From positions 1 to 9,068 of the forward strand of contig JAODNG010000065.1 in the NCBI GenBank assembly GCA_025465385.1: a stretch of 9,068 nucleotides of DNA. The letters are read 5' to 3'. Source of the stretch: Pseudonocardiales bacterium (GTDB lineage Bacteria > Actinomycetota > Actinomycetes > Mycobacteriales > Pseudonocardiaceae). Of the stretch, positions 1 through 5,806 are shown one piece after another. Made by a program: the position numbers and the translations under genes. The notes beneath the pieces are model-generated. The model searched no databases. It was not told the origin of the DNA and saw nothing but the letters and a program-made list of their open reading frames with translations. Every line of letters begins with the position of its first letter. The first letter of the stretch is position 1.

Positions 1-190
1 TCCAGCCCAGCGCTGATGGGTCGACCACGACAGTGAACCCCCGGATTGCGCCGCTGGCCCGCAGCCGGTCCACCCGGCGCTTCGCTGCCGGCGCGGACAG
101 GCCCACCTCGGCGCCGATCTCGGCATACGTGGCGCGGCCGTCCCGAAGCAGGCAGCCGACCACCCGGTGATCGATGGCATCCACGGGCAC
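1..190 (-). CDS. Lrp/AsnC-family transcriptional regulator, N-terminal part (cut by window edge)
   Basis: The reverse strand encodes 63 residues of an Lrp/AsnC-type DNA-binding domain before the window ends. It starts MPVDAIDHRVVGCLLRDGRA. A winged helix-turn-helix follows at about residues 20-43, with recognition helix LSAPAAKRRVDRL, and then the strand GFTVVVDPSALGW that leads into the missing ligand-sensing (RAM) domain. The GTG at 190-188 is the first start after an in-frame TGA. An AAAGAG stretch lies 4-5 bases upstream. A second GTG at 184-182 is also possible. Members of this family sense amino acids and often control a divergent catabolic gene. Here the divergent genes are a guanidine hydrolase and ornithine aminotransferase, so arginine, ornithine or a related compound is the inferred effector. 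The same arrangement is recalled for Rv2324 of M. tuberculosis. Family assignment is firm; the effector is inference. Confidence 0.9.
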   Translation of the reverse strand, partial: MPVDAIDHRVVGCLLRDGRATYAEIGAEVGLSAPAAKRRVDRLRASGAIRGFTVVVDPSALGW

Positions 191-319
191 TCATCTCTTT
201 CGTCAGGACGGCAGATACGCAAGAAATCATCAAAAAACTCTAGACTACGCAACGAATAGAGCTTTAGGCCGCAACATGTGCGTATTGCTTGCGTAACGGA
301 GCGCATCTACCGTTTGGGT
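191..319. promoter_or_regulatory. Divergent control region with probable Lrp/AsnC operator array
   Basis: This gap between the regulator and the hydrolase gene is much richer in A and T than its surroundings. It carries TACGCAAG at 216-223, TACGCAAC at 246-253, TGCGTA at 279-284 and CTTGCGTA at 288-295. The first and last are perfect inverted copies of each other. The first two start 30 bases apart and the last two about 10 apart, close to whole helical turns, as expected for an oligomeric Lrp-type protein wrapping DNA. TAGACT at 241-246 (+ strand) and TAGTCT at 247-242 (- strand) each fit the loose actinobacterial -10 pattern TANNNT. Neither has a convincing -35 box, so the transcription starts are not assigned. 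The repeats are seen directly; their role as operator is inferred from position. Confidence 0.6.
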
Positions 320-1177
320 GTGACCGTCGTTCTGGAGTCCCCGACACCCCCTACCGTCTTCGGTCGGGTCGCCGGCCCGCGCCGGTATCTGATGTGCCCG
401 CCCGAGTACTTCACCGTGGCCTACGCGATCAACCCGTGGATGGAGGTCGGCCGCCCCATCGACACCACGCTGGCCCGGCGGCAGTGGGAGGCGCTGCGTC
501 GGACTTATCTAGACCTGGGGCACAGCGTGCAGGTCATCGCGCCGGTACCCGGTCTGCCCGACATGGTCTTCGCCGCCAACGGTGGGTTGGTCATCGATGG
601 CACCGCGCTGAGCGCCCGGTTCGCCCACCCTGAAAGGGCCGCCGAAGGCCCGGCCTACCTGGCCTGGCTGCGCCGCGCCGGGCTGCGCTCGGCGATCGAG
701 GCCGAGCACGTCAACGAGGGCGAGGGTGACTTCCTGGTCGTCGGCGGCTCGCACGGCATCGTGCTGGCCGGCACCGGGTTCCGCACCGCGCCCGCGGCAC
801 ACGCCGAGGTCCAGGAGTTGTTCGGCCGCCCGGTGGTGTCGCTGCGGCTCGTCGACCCGCGGTTCTATCACCTGGATACCGCCCTCGCAGTGTTGGACGA
901 GCACACCGTGGCCTACTACCCGGAGGCTTTCAGCCCGGGCAGCCGCGAGGTGCTGCGCAAGCTGTTCCCGGACGCGCTGCTGGCCGACGCAGACGACGCC
1001 GTCGTGCTGGGACTCAACGCGGTGTCCGACGGGCGGCACGTGGTGCTCGCCGAGCAGGCCACCGGGTTGGCGGAGCAGCTGCGCGAGCGCGGCTACCAGC
1101 CGATCGGAGTGGACCTGTCCGAGTTCCTCAAGGCCGGCGGCGGGGCGAAGTGCTGCACGCTGGAGATCCGGGGATGA
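320..1177 (+). CDS. Guanidine-modifying hydrolase: dimethylargininase / arginine dihydrolase-like
   Basis: This enzyme of the amidinotransferase (GME) fold hydrolyses arginine or a methylated arginine in the cytoplasm. With the GTG at 320 it has 285 residues. Visible motifs are MCPPEYF (25-31), INPWM with Asn38, FAANGG (84-89) with Asn87, EGEGD (133-137), FYHLD with the likely catalytic His184, and the C-terminal GGGAKCCTLEI with Cys278/Cys279; the second is the probable nucleophile. Its stop overlaps the rocD start (ATGA at 1174-1177), so the two are translationally coupled. The usual name for relatives beside rocD is dimethylarginine dimethylaminohydrolase. The INPWM plus ANGG pattern also resembles ornithine-forming arginine dihydrolases such as cyanobacterial ArgZ/AgrE. 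An upstream GTG at 278 would add 14 residues, but that stretch overlaps the operator-like repeats and has weaker third-position GC bias. No clear ribosome binding site supports either start, so a leaderless message is possible. Confidence 0.85.
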   Translation: MTVVLESPTPPTVFGRVAGPRRYLMCPPEYFTVAYAINPWMEVGRPIDTTLARRQWEALRRTYLDLGHSVQVIAPVPGLPDMVFAANGGLVIDGTALSARFAHPERAAEGPAYLAWLRRAGLRSAIEAEHVNEGEGDFLVVGGSHGIVLAGTGFRTAPAAHAEVQELFGRPVVSLRLVDPRFYHLDTALAVLDEHTVAYYPEAFSPGSREVLRKLFPDALLADADDAVVLGLNAVSDGRHVVLAEQATGLAEQLRERGYQPIGVDLSEFLKAGGGAKCCTLEIRG

Positions 1178-2463
1178 GCCTGCTCACCGGTGCCACCGGT
1201 GCCACCGGTGCCAGCTCGCCGGGTGTGGCCGAGCACCTCCGGCTGGCCGACGCGCATGCTGCGCAGAACTACGCGCCGCTACCGGTGGTGATTGCCGCCG
1301 CCAAGGGCGCCTGGGTCACCGACGTCGCCGGCAATCGCTACCTGGACTGCCTCTCAGCGTACTCGGCGGTGAACTTCGGGCACCGCAACGAACGGATCCT
1401 GGCCGCCGCCCGGGTGCAGCTCGACCGGCTCACGTTGACCAGCCGGGCGTTCGGTCACGACCAGTTCGGCCCGTTCTGTGCCGAGCTGGCTGAGCTGGTC
1501 GGTAAGCAGCTGGTGCTGCCGATGAACACCGGCGCGGAGGCGGTGGAAAGTGCCATCAAGGTCGCCCGCAAGTGGGGCTACCTGGTCAAGGGGGTGCCTG
1601 ACGGCCGGGCGACGATCATCGTCGCGGGCGGGAACTTCCACGGCCGCACCACCACGATCATCAGCTTCTCCGACGACCCGGACGCCCGCGCCGACTTCGG
1701 CCCGTACGCTCCCGGTTTCTACACCGTGCCCTACGGCGACGCGGCCGCATTGGCTGACGCGATCGACGAGCACACCGTGGCGGTGCTGCTGGAACCGGTG
1801 CAGGGCGAGGCCGGGGTCATCCTGCCGCCGCCCGGCTACCTGGGCCTGGTCCGCGAGCTTTGCACCCGCGAGAACGTGCTGTTCATCGCCGATGAGATCC
1901 AGTCCGGGCTGGCACGCACCGGCCGGACGCTGGCCTGCGAGCACTACGGCGTAGTGCCCGACATATATCTGCTCGGCAAGGCGCTCGGCGGCGGGGTGGT
2001 CCCGGTGTCCGCTGTGGTCGCCGACCAAGACGTGCTGGGCCTGCTGCGCCCCGGCCAGCACGGCTCGACATTCGGCGGTAACCCGCTGGCATGCGCGGTC
2101 GGCCGGGCCGTGGTCACGATGCTGAGCACCGGGGAGTACCAGCAGCGGGCTCGCCACCTCGGCGAGCACCTGCACCGAGAGCTCGACGCGCTGGTCGGCT
2201 GCGGCGTCACCGCCGTGCGCTGCCTCGGACTGTGGGCCGGGGTGGACATCGACCCGACTCTGGGTACCGGACGGGAGGTATGCCAACGGTTACTCGAGCG
2301 CGGTGTGCTCGCCAAGGAAACCCACGGCGCCACCATCCGACTGGCCCCACCGCTTGTCGTCGAACGCGACGAGCTGAGCTGGGCTGTCGCCGCACTGCAC
2401 GCGGTGCTCACCGAGATGAGCCGTGACGACACCACCCCAACTTCTGTCTTCCTGCTCAGCTGA
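1174..2463 (+). CDS. rocD: Ornithine aminotransferase (ornithine--oxo-acid transaminase)
   Basis: This is a class III PLP-dependent aminotransferase of 429 residues, the normal length for the family. It transfers the delta-amino group of ornithine to 2-oxoglutarate, giving glutamate-5-semialdehyde and glutamate. Visible features are the ornithine-transaminase-like NYAPLPVV near residue 32, NTGAEAVESA (118-127) and GNFHGRT (153-159) in the cofactor pocket, EPVQGE (207-212), IADEIQSG with the PLP-contacting Asp240, LLGKALGGG with Schiff-base Lys269, and STFGGNP (298-304). The ATG at 1174 was chosen because GGAG lies 8 bases upstream and the start overlaps the preceding stop. The N-terminus carries a Thr-Gly-Ala triplet repeat. 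The frame is intact from end to end; I recall the M. tuberculosis orthologue as split into rocD1 and rocD2. With the upstream hydrolase it would drain arginine-derived ornithine towards glutamate or proline. Confidence 0.95.
   Translation: MSLLTGATGATGASSPGVAEHLRLADAHAAQNYAPLPVVIAAAKGAWVTDVAGNRYLDCLSAYSAVNFGHRNERILAAARVQLDRLTLTSRAFGHDQFGPFCAELAELVGKQLVLPMNTGAEAVESAIKVARKWGYLVKGVPDGRATIIVAGGNFHGRTTTIISFSDDPDARADFGPYAPGFYTVPYGDAAALADAIDEHTVAVLLEPVQGEAGVILPPPGYLGLVRELCTRENVLFIADEIQSGLARTGRTLACEHYGVVPDIYLLGKALGGGVVPVSAVVADQDVLGLLRPGQHGSTFGGNPLACAVGRAVVTMLSTGEYQQRARHLGEHLHRELDALVGCGVTAVRCLGLWAGVDIDPTLGTGREVCQRLLERGVLAKETHGATIRLAPPLVVERDELSWAVAALHAVLTEMSRDDTTPTSVFLLS
1186..1212 (+). repeat. Three tandem copies of a 9-base repeat at the rocD 5' end
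   Basis: ACCGGTGCC occurs three times in a row without mismatch, encoding Thr-Gly-Ala three times (RocD residues 5-13). The unit is a multiple of three, so gain or loss of a copy would keep the frame. It lies ahead of the conserved fold, in a part expected to be flexible. Confidence 0.85.
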
Positions 2464-2525
2464 CAGGCGCTCTAGGCTCGGCGGGACGGAACGCGGCCAC
2501 GACCCGCACGGGAGAGGAGACCGGC

Positions 2526-3131
2526 ATGGCGATCGACCCCAAGACCACCGCCGTTGTGCTGATCGAGTACCAGAATGACTTCACCTCCGAGGGCGGCGTC
2601 CTCCACGATGCGGTCCGGGAGGTCATGGACAAGACCGACATGCTGGCCAATACCAAGCGGGTGGTCGAGGCCGCAAGGGTCGCCGGCGTGGCGGTTATGC
2701 ACGCGCCCATCACCTTCGCCAAGGGATACGGCGAGCTCAGCGCTCACCCCTACGGAATCCTCAAGGGCGTCGTCGATGGCCAGTGCTTTGTGAAGGACAG
2801 TTGGGGCGCCGCCATTATTGACGAGCTGGCGCCGCAGGAAGGCGACATCGTGATCGAGGGCAAGCGCGGCCTCGACACCTTTGCCAGCACGAATCTCGAT
2901 TTCATCCTCCGCAACAAGGGAATCACGACGATCGTCCTCGGCGGCTTCCTCACCAACTGCTGCGTCGAGTCGACCATGCGGACGGGCTATGAGCACGGTT
3001 ACCAGGTGCTGACACTCACCGATTGCACGGCAGCTACCTCGCCCGAGCAGCACGACAACGCGATCGCCTACGACTTCCCGATGTTCTCGCAACCAACGAC
3101 GTCGGAGGACTTCATCGGCGAGCTCCCCTGA
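2526..3131 (+). CDS. Cysteine hydrolase, isochorismatase-like fold, substrate unknown
   Basis: The 201-residue cytosolic protein belongs to the isochorismatase/nicotinamidase superfamily, which hydrolyses amides or enol ethers through an Asp-Lys-Cys triad. The parts visible are the first strand with LIEYQNDF (12-19), IEGKRGLDTF with Lys113, and GGFLTNCCVEST with nucleophile Cys146 after the usual cis-peptide region. The position of the catalytic Asp (Asp8 of nicotinamidase PncA) is filled by Glu14. The Asp/His metal site of PncA is not evident, and the carrier-protein domain of EntB-type enzymes is absent, so nicotinamidase and siderophore roles are unlikely. The start is firm: GGAGAGGAG lies 7 bases before the ATG. 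It follows rocD by 62 bases on the same strand and may be co-transcribed. TAGGCT at 2473-2478 could be a weak own -10 box. GC looks lower than in rocD. The substrate cannot be read from sequence. Confidence 0.88.
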   Translation: MAIDPKTTAVVLIEYQNDFTSEGGVLHDAVREVMDKTDMLANTKRVVEAARVAGVAVMHAPITFAKGYGELSAHPYGILKGVVDGQCFVKDSWGAAIIDELAPQEGDIVIEGKRGLDTFASTNLDFILRNKGITTIVLGGFLTNCCVESTMRTGYEHGYQVLTLTDCTAATSPEQHDNAIAYDFPMFSQPTTSEDFIGELP

Positions 3132-3149
3132 ATAGTTATCGGAGCTTTT
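3120..3149 (+). terminator. Possible weak terminator hairpin spanning two convergent stop codons
   Basis: AGCTCC at 3121-3126 pairs with GGAGCT at 3141-3146, extendable by a G-U pair (3120/3147), with a 14-base loop. Four T residues (3146-3149) follow on the + strand. Both the TGA of the hydrolase and the complement of the TAA of the dehydrogenase lie in the loop. On the minus strand no T run follows, so it would act only rightwards. The stem is short for a high-GC organism. Confidence 0.35.
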
Positions 3150-4605
3150 CCAAAGTAGCCCGTGCGCCGTGCTCGTGCAGTGACGTCAGCGATGCGAGGT
3201 AGTGCGAGGTGAACCGCTCATCATTGATCAGGTCGCCGAACAGCTCTCGATCTGCGATGAAGGCGAGCGGATTTTCGCGTTGGTGGCGAGCATTCGTCAT
3301 CAGGGTGTCCTTCAATCGGTCGACCACCTCAATCGACCGACCCTGCTCATCTATCCCTTCTGCATAACGTGCCCAACTGGCCACTACCGCGGCCGACCGT
3401 TTGATCTCACCTCCGGTGGTCAGGTTGTGCCGGATGACCGGAAGGAGCCATTTCGGGATTCGGTCGGAACTCTCCGCGCACAGTCGCGCTACGGTGTCAC
3501 GCACGTTCGGGTTGGAGAAGCGGGAGATCAGGTTCTGCTTGTAGTCCCGCAGGTCGATTCCGGGGACGGGCTGCAGGGTCGGGGTCGCCTCTTTGTCCAT
3601 GTACGCAAGCAAGAAATGTTGGAACAGTGCGTCTTGGCACACCTCGTGCACCAGCCGGTATCCGGCGAGATAACCGAAATAGCACAGTGCTTGGTGGCTG
3701 GCGTTTAGCAGGCGCAGCTTCATCAGTTCGTAGGGTTCGACGTCGCTGACGAGTTGCACGCCGATGTCCTCCCATGGCGGGCGACCGTTACTGAAGTCGT
3801 CTTCCAAGACCCATTGCGTGAAGGGCTCGCAGACCACCGGCCACTGATCGTCGATCCCGAACCGTCGACCGACCTCGGCTTTGTCCTCCTCGGTGGTCAC
3901 CGGCGTGATTCGGTCGACCATCGAGTTCGGGAACCGCACCTCCTGCTCCACCCAGGCACCGAACTGGGGATCCCGCAGCCCAGCGAAGGAGACGAAGCTC
4001 TTCCTCGCGGCGTCACCGTTGCCCTGGATGTTGTCGCAGGACATCACGGTGAACGGCGGTAGATTGCGCGCGCGCCGGCGGACCAGCGCCTCAGTGACCA
4101 AGCCGAAAACCGTCTTCGGAACCGTTATCGGCGCCAGGTCGTGCACGACGTCGGGGTTGCTCGCGTCGAACTCGCCGGTGACGGCGTGGAAGTTGTAACC
4201 GCCCTCGGTCACTGTCAATGACACGATCCGGGTCTGCTCGTCGGCCAGCTTCTCGATGACCGCCTCCGGATCGTCCGGCGCGAACAGGTACTGCACAATC
4301 GAGCCGATCACCTGAGGCTCGAGAGGCCCGCCTGGATGTTTGACCACCAGGGTGTAGAGACAATCCTGCGCCGCCATTACGTCTTTCATCCTGCGATCGG
4401 AGGGCAGCACGCCGACACCGCAGATGCCCCAGTCCAGCGCCTTCCCATCGCGCATCAGACGGTCGAGGTACATGGCTTGATGCGATCGATGAAACCCGCC
4501 CACGCCGAAATGCACGATGCCCACCCCCATCCTGTCAAGGGGATAGGTCGGAATCGATACTGACGCAGGGAGCGACGACAACGATTTCGCGTTGAGCGGC
4601 TGCAT
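3136..4605 (-). CDS. Mannitol 2-dehydrogenase family polyol dehydrogenase
   Basis: This long-chain, zinc-independent polyol dehydrogenase of 489 residues oxidises a hexitol or pentitol (mannitol to fructose, or arabinitol to xylulose) with NAD. The N-terminal Rossmann domain shows FGVGGFHRSHQ (33-43) and VLPSDRR, where Asp70 fits the residue that selects NAD over NADP. The catalytic set matches the Pseudomonas fluorescens mannitol 2-dehydrogenase with a shift of one: Lys296, Asn301 and His304 in KLRLLNASH, plus Asn192 in SCDNIQGNG. The ATG at 4605 has GGAAGGAC shortly upstream. It is the last gene of the polyol operon, 60 bases after the ATPase, and its stop is four bases from that of the convergent cysteine hydrolase. 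Its GC in sampled lines is about 55-62%, against about 70% in the transporter genes, so it may have joined the operon separately. Mannitol versus arabinitol or sorbitol preference cannot be decided from sequence. Confidence 0.93.
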   Translation of the reverse strand: MQPLNAKSLSSLPASVSIPTYPLDRMGVGIVHFGVGGFHRSHQAMYLDRLMRDGKALDWGICGVGVLPSDRRMKDVMAAQDCLYTLVVKHPGGPLEPQVIGSIVQYLFAPDDPEAVIEKLADEQTRIVSLTVTEGGYNFHAVTGEFDASNPDVVHDLAPITVPKTVFGLVTEALVRRRARNLPPFTVMSCDNIQGNGDAARKSFVSFAGLRDPQFGAWVEQEVRFPNSMVDRITPVTTEEDKAEVGRRFGIDDQWPVVCEPFTQWVLEDDFSNGRPPWEDIGVQLVSDVEPYELMKLRLLNASHQALCYFGYLAGYRLVHEVCQDALFQHFLLAYMDKEATPTLQPVPGIDLRDYKQNLISRFSNPNVRDTVARLCAESSDRIPKWLLPVIRHNLTTGGEIKRSAAVVASWARYAEGIDEQGRSIEVVDRLKDTLMTNARHQRENPLAFIADRELFGDLINDERFTSHYLASLTSLHEHGARATLEKLR

Positions 4606-4653
4606 GTGAGGTCCTTCCAGCCTGGATTACGACGTGCCCCGAGCGGGCCTCAC
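4606..4653 (-). other. Inverted repeat enclosing the ribosome binding site of the mannitol-type dehydrogenase
   Basis: In the minus-strand message GTGAGG (4653-4648) can pair with CCTCAC (4611-4606), the six bases just before the ATG. The enclosed 36 bases contain the GGAAGGAC ribosome binding site and a small GCCC/GGGC hairpin. It could tune translation or mark a processing site between the ATPase and dehydrogenase genes. Six pairs over a long loop may also be chance. Confidence 0.25.
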
Positions 4654-4665
4654 CACACCCCGCGA

Positions 4666-5778
4666 TCAACTCGGTAGCCGCTGAGCTGTGGTCACCGAGA
4701 AGAAGTGCCCCTTGCCGGGCTGAATACGCAAGTAGACCCGCTCGCCCTTGGCGGGCGTACGGTTCGGGTCGACCCGAGCGATGACCTGTCCGTTCCCGGT
4801 GGCGTCACTACCCGGCAGATCCGAATGCCACCCGTGGAGGAACGCGTCCGAGCCGAGTTCTTCGACGACGGCGACGGTGACGGGGAAGGCGTCGGGATTG
4901 TTCTCCGTCACCAGGTCGACGGATTCCGGGCGGAAGCCGACGACAATGCGGTCAGCGCCCTCGTCGGCCAGCGCGGTCAGGGTCGCGGTCGTCAGCCGAA
5001 CCCGTGCTTGCCCGAGCACCGCGTCTGTTCCGTCGAGCTTGAATTCCGCGATGTTCATCCCGGGAGAACCGATGAAACCGGCGACGAAAACGCTGGCAGG
5101 CTGTTGGTAGAGCCGCAAGGGCGTGTCACATTGCGCGAGGATGCCGTCCTTGAGCACCGCGACCCGATCGCCCATGGTCATGGCTTCGACCTGATCGTGG
5201 GTGACGTAGACCGTAGTCGTGCCCAGCCGGCGCTGCAGGGCGGCGATCTGGGTGCGGGTCTGCACCCGGAGCTTGGCGTCGAGGTTGGACAGTGGCTCGT
5301 CCATGAGGAACACCTGGGGGGAGCGGACGATCGCCCGGCCCATGGCGACCCGCTGGCGCTGACCGCCGGACAGCGCCTTGGGCTTGCGGTCGAGATAGGG
5401 TTCAAGGTCGAGGATCTTGGCAGCCTCAGCAACCCGGGCCGAGATCTCTTCCTTGCTCTTGCCGGCGATCTTCAACGCGAAGCCCATGTTCCCCGCTACC
5501 GTCATGTGGGGATAGAGCGCGTAACTCTGGAAAACCATCGCGATATCGCGGTCCTTGGGCTTGAGGTGCGTGACGTCTCTGTCACCGATGCGAATATGGC
5601 CGTGATTGACCTCTTCAAGGCCGGCGAGCATGCGTAGGCTCGTCGACTTGCCGCAGCCCGAGGGCCCGACCAGGACGAGGAACTCCCCGTCGGCGATGTC
5701 GAGGTCGAGCGCGTCGACCGCGGGCCGCTCGGCGCCCGGGTAGATGCGACTTGCCTGGTCGTAGGTGACGGATGCCAT
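4666..5778 (-). CDS. ABC transporter ATPase for polyols (MalK/SmoK/UgpC family)
   Basis: The 370-residue protein is the energising subunit, acting as a dimer on the inner face of the membrane. Motifs in order: Walker A GPSGCGKST (38-46), Q-loop Gln84 in VFQSYALYP, signature LSGGQ (136-140), Walker B VFLMDEP with Asp160/Glu161, D-loop SNLDAKL, and switch His194. Residues from about 235 form the regulatory TOBE/MalK-type domain, with GFIGSPGMN and GFRPE motifs typical of the CUT1 carbohydrate group. The ATG at 5778 has AAGGAG six bases upstream. It is separated from the two permease genes by the zinc dehydrogenase gene, with 28 bases between them. The dehydrogenase neighbours point to a polyol substrate rather than maltose or glycerol phosphate. 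ATPases of this family can serve more than one transporter, so exclusive pairing with these permeases is inferred. Confidence 0.95.
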   Translation of the reverse strand: MASVTYDQASRIYPGAERPAVDALDLDIADGEFLVLVGPSGCGKSTSLRMLAGLEEVNHGHIRIGDRDVTHLKPKDRDIAMVFQSYALYPHMTVAGNMGFALKIAGKSKEEISARVAEAAKILDLEPYLDRKPKALSGGQRQRVAMGRAIVRSPQVFLMDEPLSNLDAKLRVQTRTQIAALQRRLGTTTVYVTHDQVEAMTMGDRVAVLKDGILAQCDTPLRLYQQPASVFVAGFIGSPGMNIAEFKLDGTDAVLGQARVRLTTATLTALADEGADRIVVGFRPESVDLVTENNPDAFPVTVAVVEELGSDAFLHGWHSDLPGSDATGNGQVIARVDPNRTPAKGERVYLRIQPGKGHFFSVTTAQRLPS

Positions 5779-5806
5779 CGAGTCTCCTTGAGTCAGCGAG
5801 CGGTTC

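Noticed and set aside
46..243. 65-codon + strand frame at the left edge
   Set aside because: It is antisense to the Lrp/AsnC gene and then runs through the control region; the product is Arg/Pro/Gly-rich with no recognisable feature.
278..319. Longer N-terminus for the hydrolase from GTG at 278
   Set aside because: The 14 added residues are encoded within the operator-like repeats, show weaker third-position GC bias, and have no good ribosome binding site. It is less likely but not excluded.
1354..2286. 310-codon open frame on the - strand opposite rocD
   Set aside because: Low-complexity Arg/Gln/His/Ala product antisense to a clear aminotransferase; no ribosome binding site or homology pattern seen.
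2526..3131. Siderophore-type isochorismatase or nicotinamidase assignment
   Set aside because: There is no carrier-protein domain, no siderophore neighbours and no visible PncA metal site; only the general fold can be claimed.
4705..5637. 310-codon open frame on the + strand opposite the ATPase gene
   Set aside because: It is antisense to a gene with all ABC ATPase motifs, has no recognisable domain, and its composition is that of a complementary-strand shadow in high-GC DNA.
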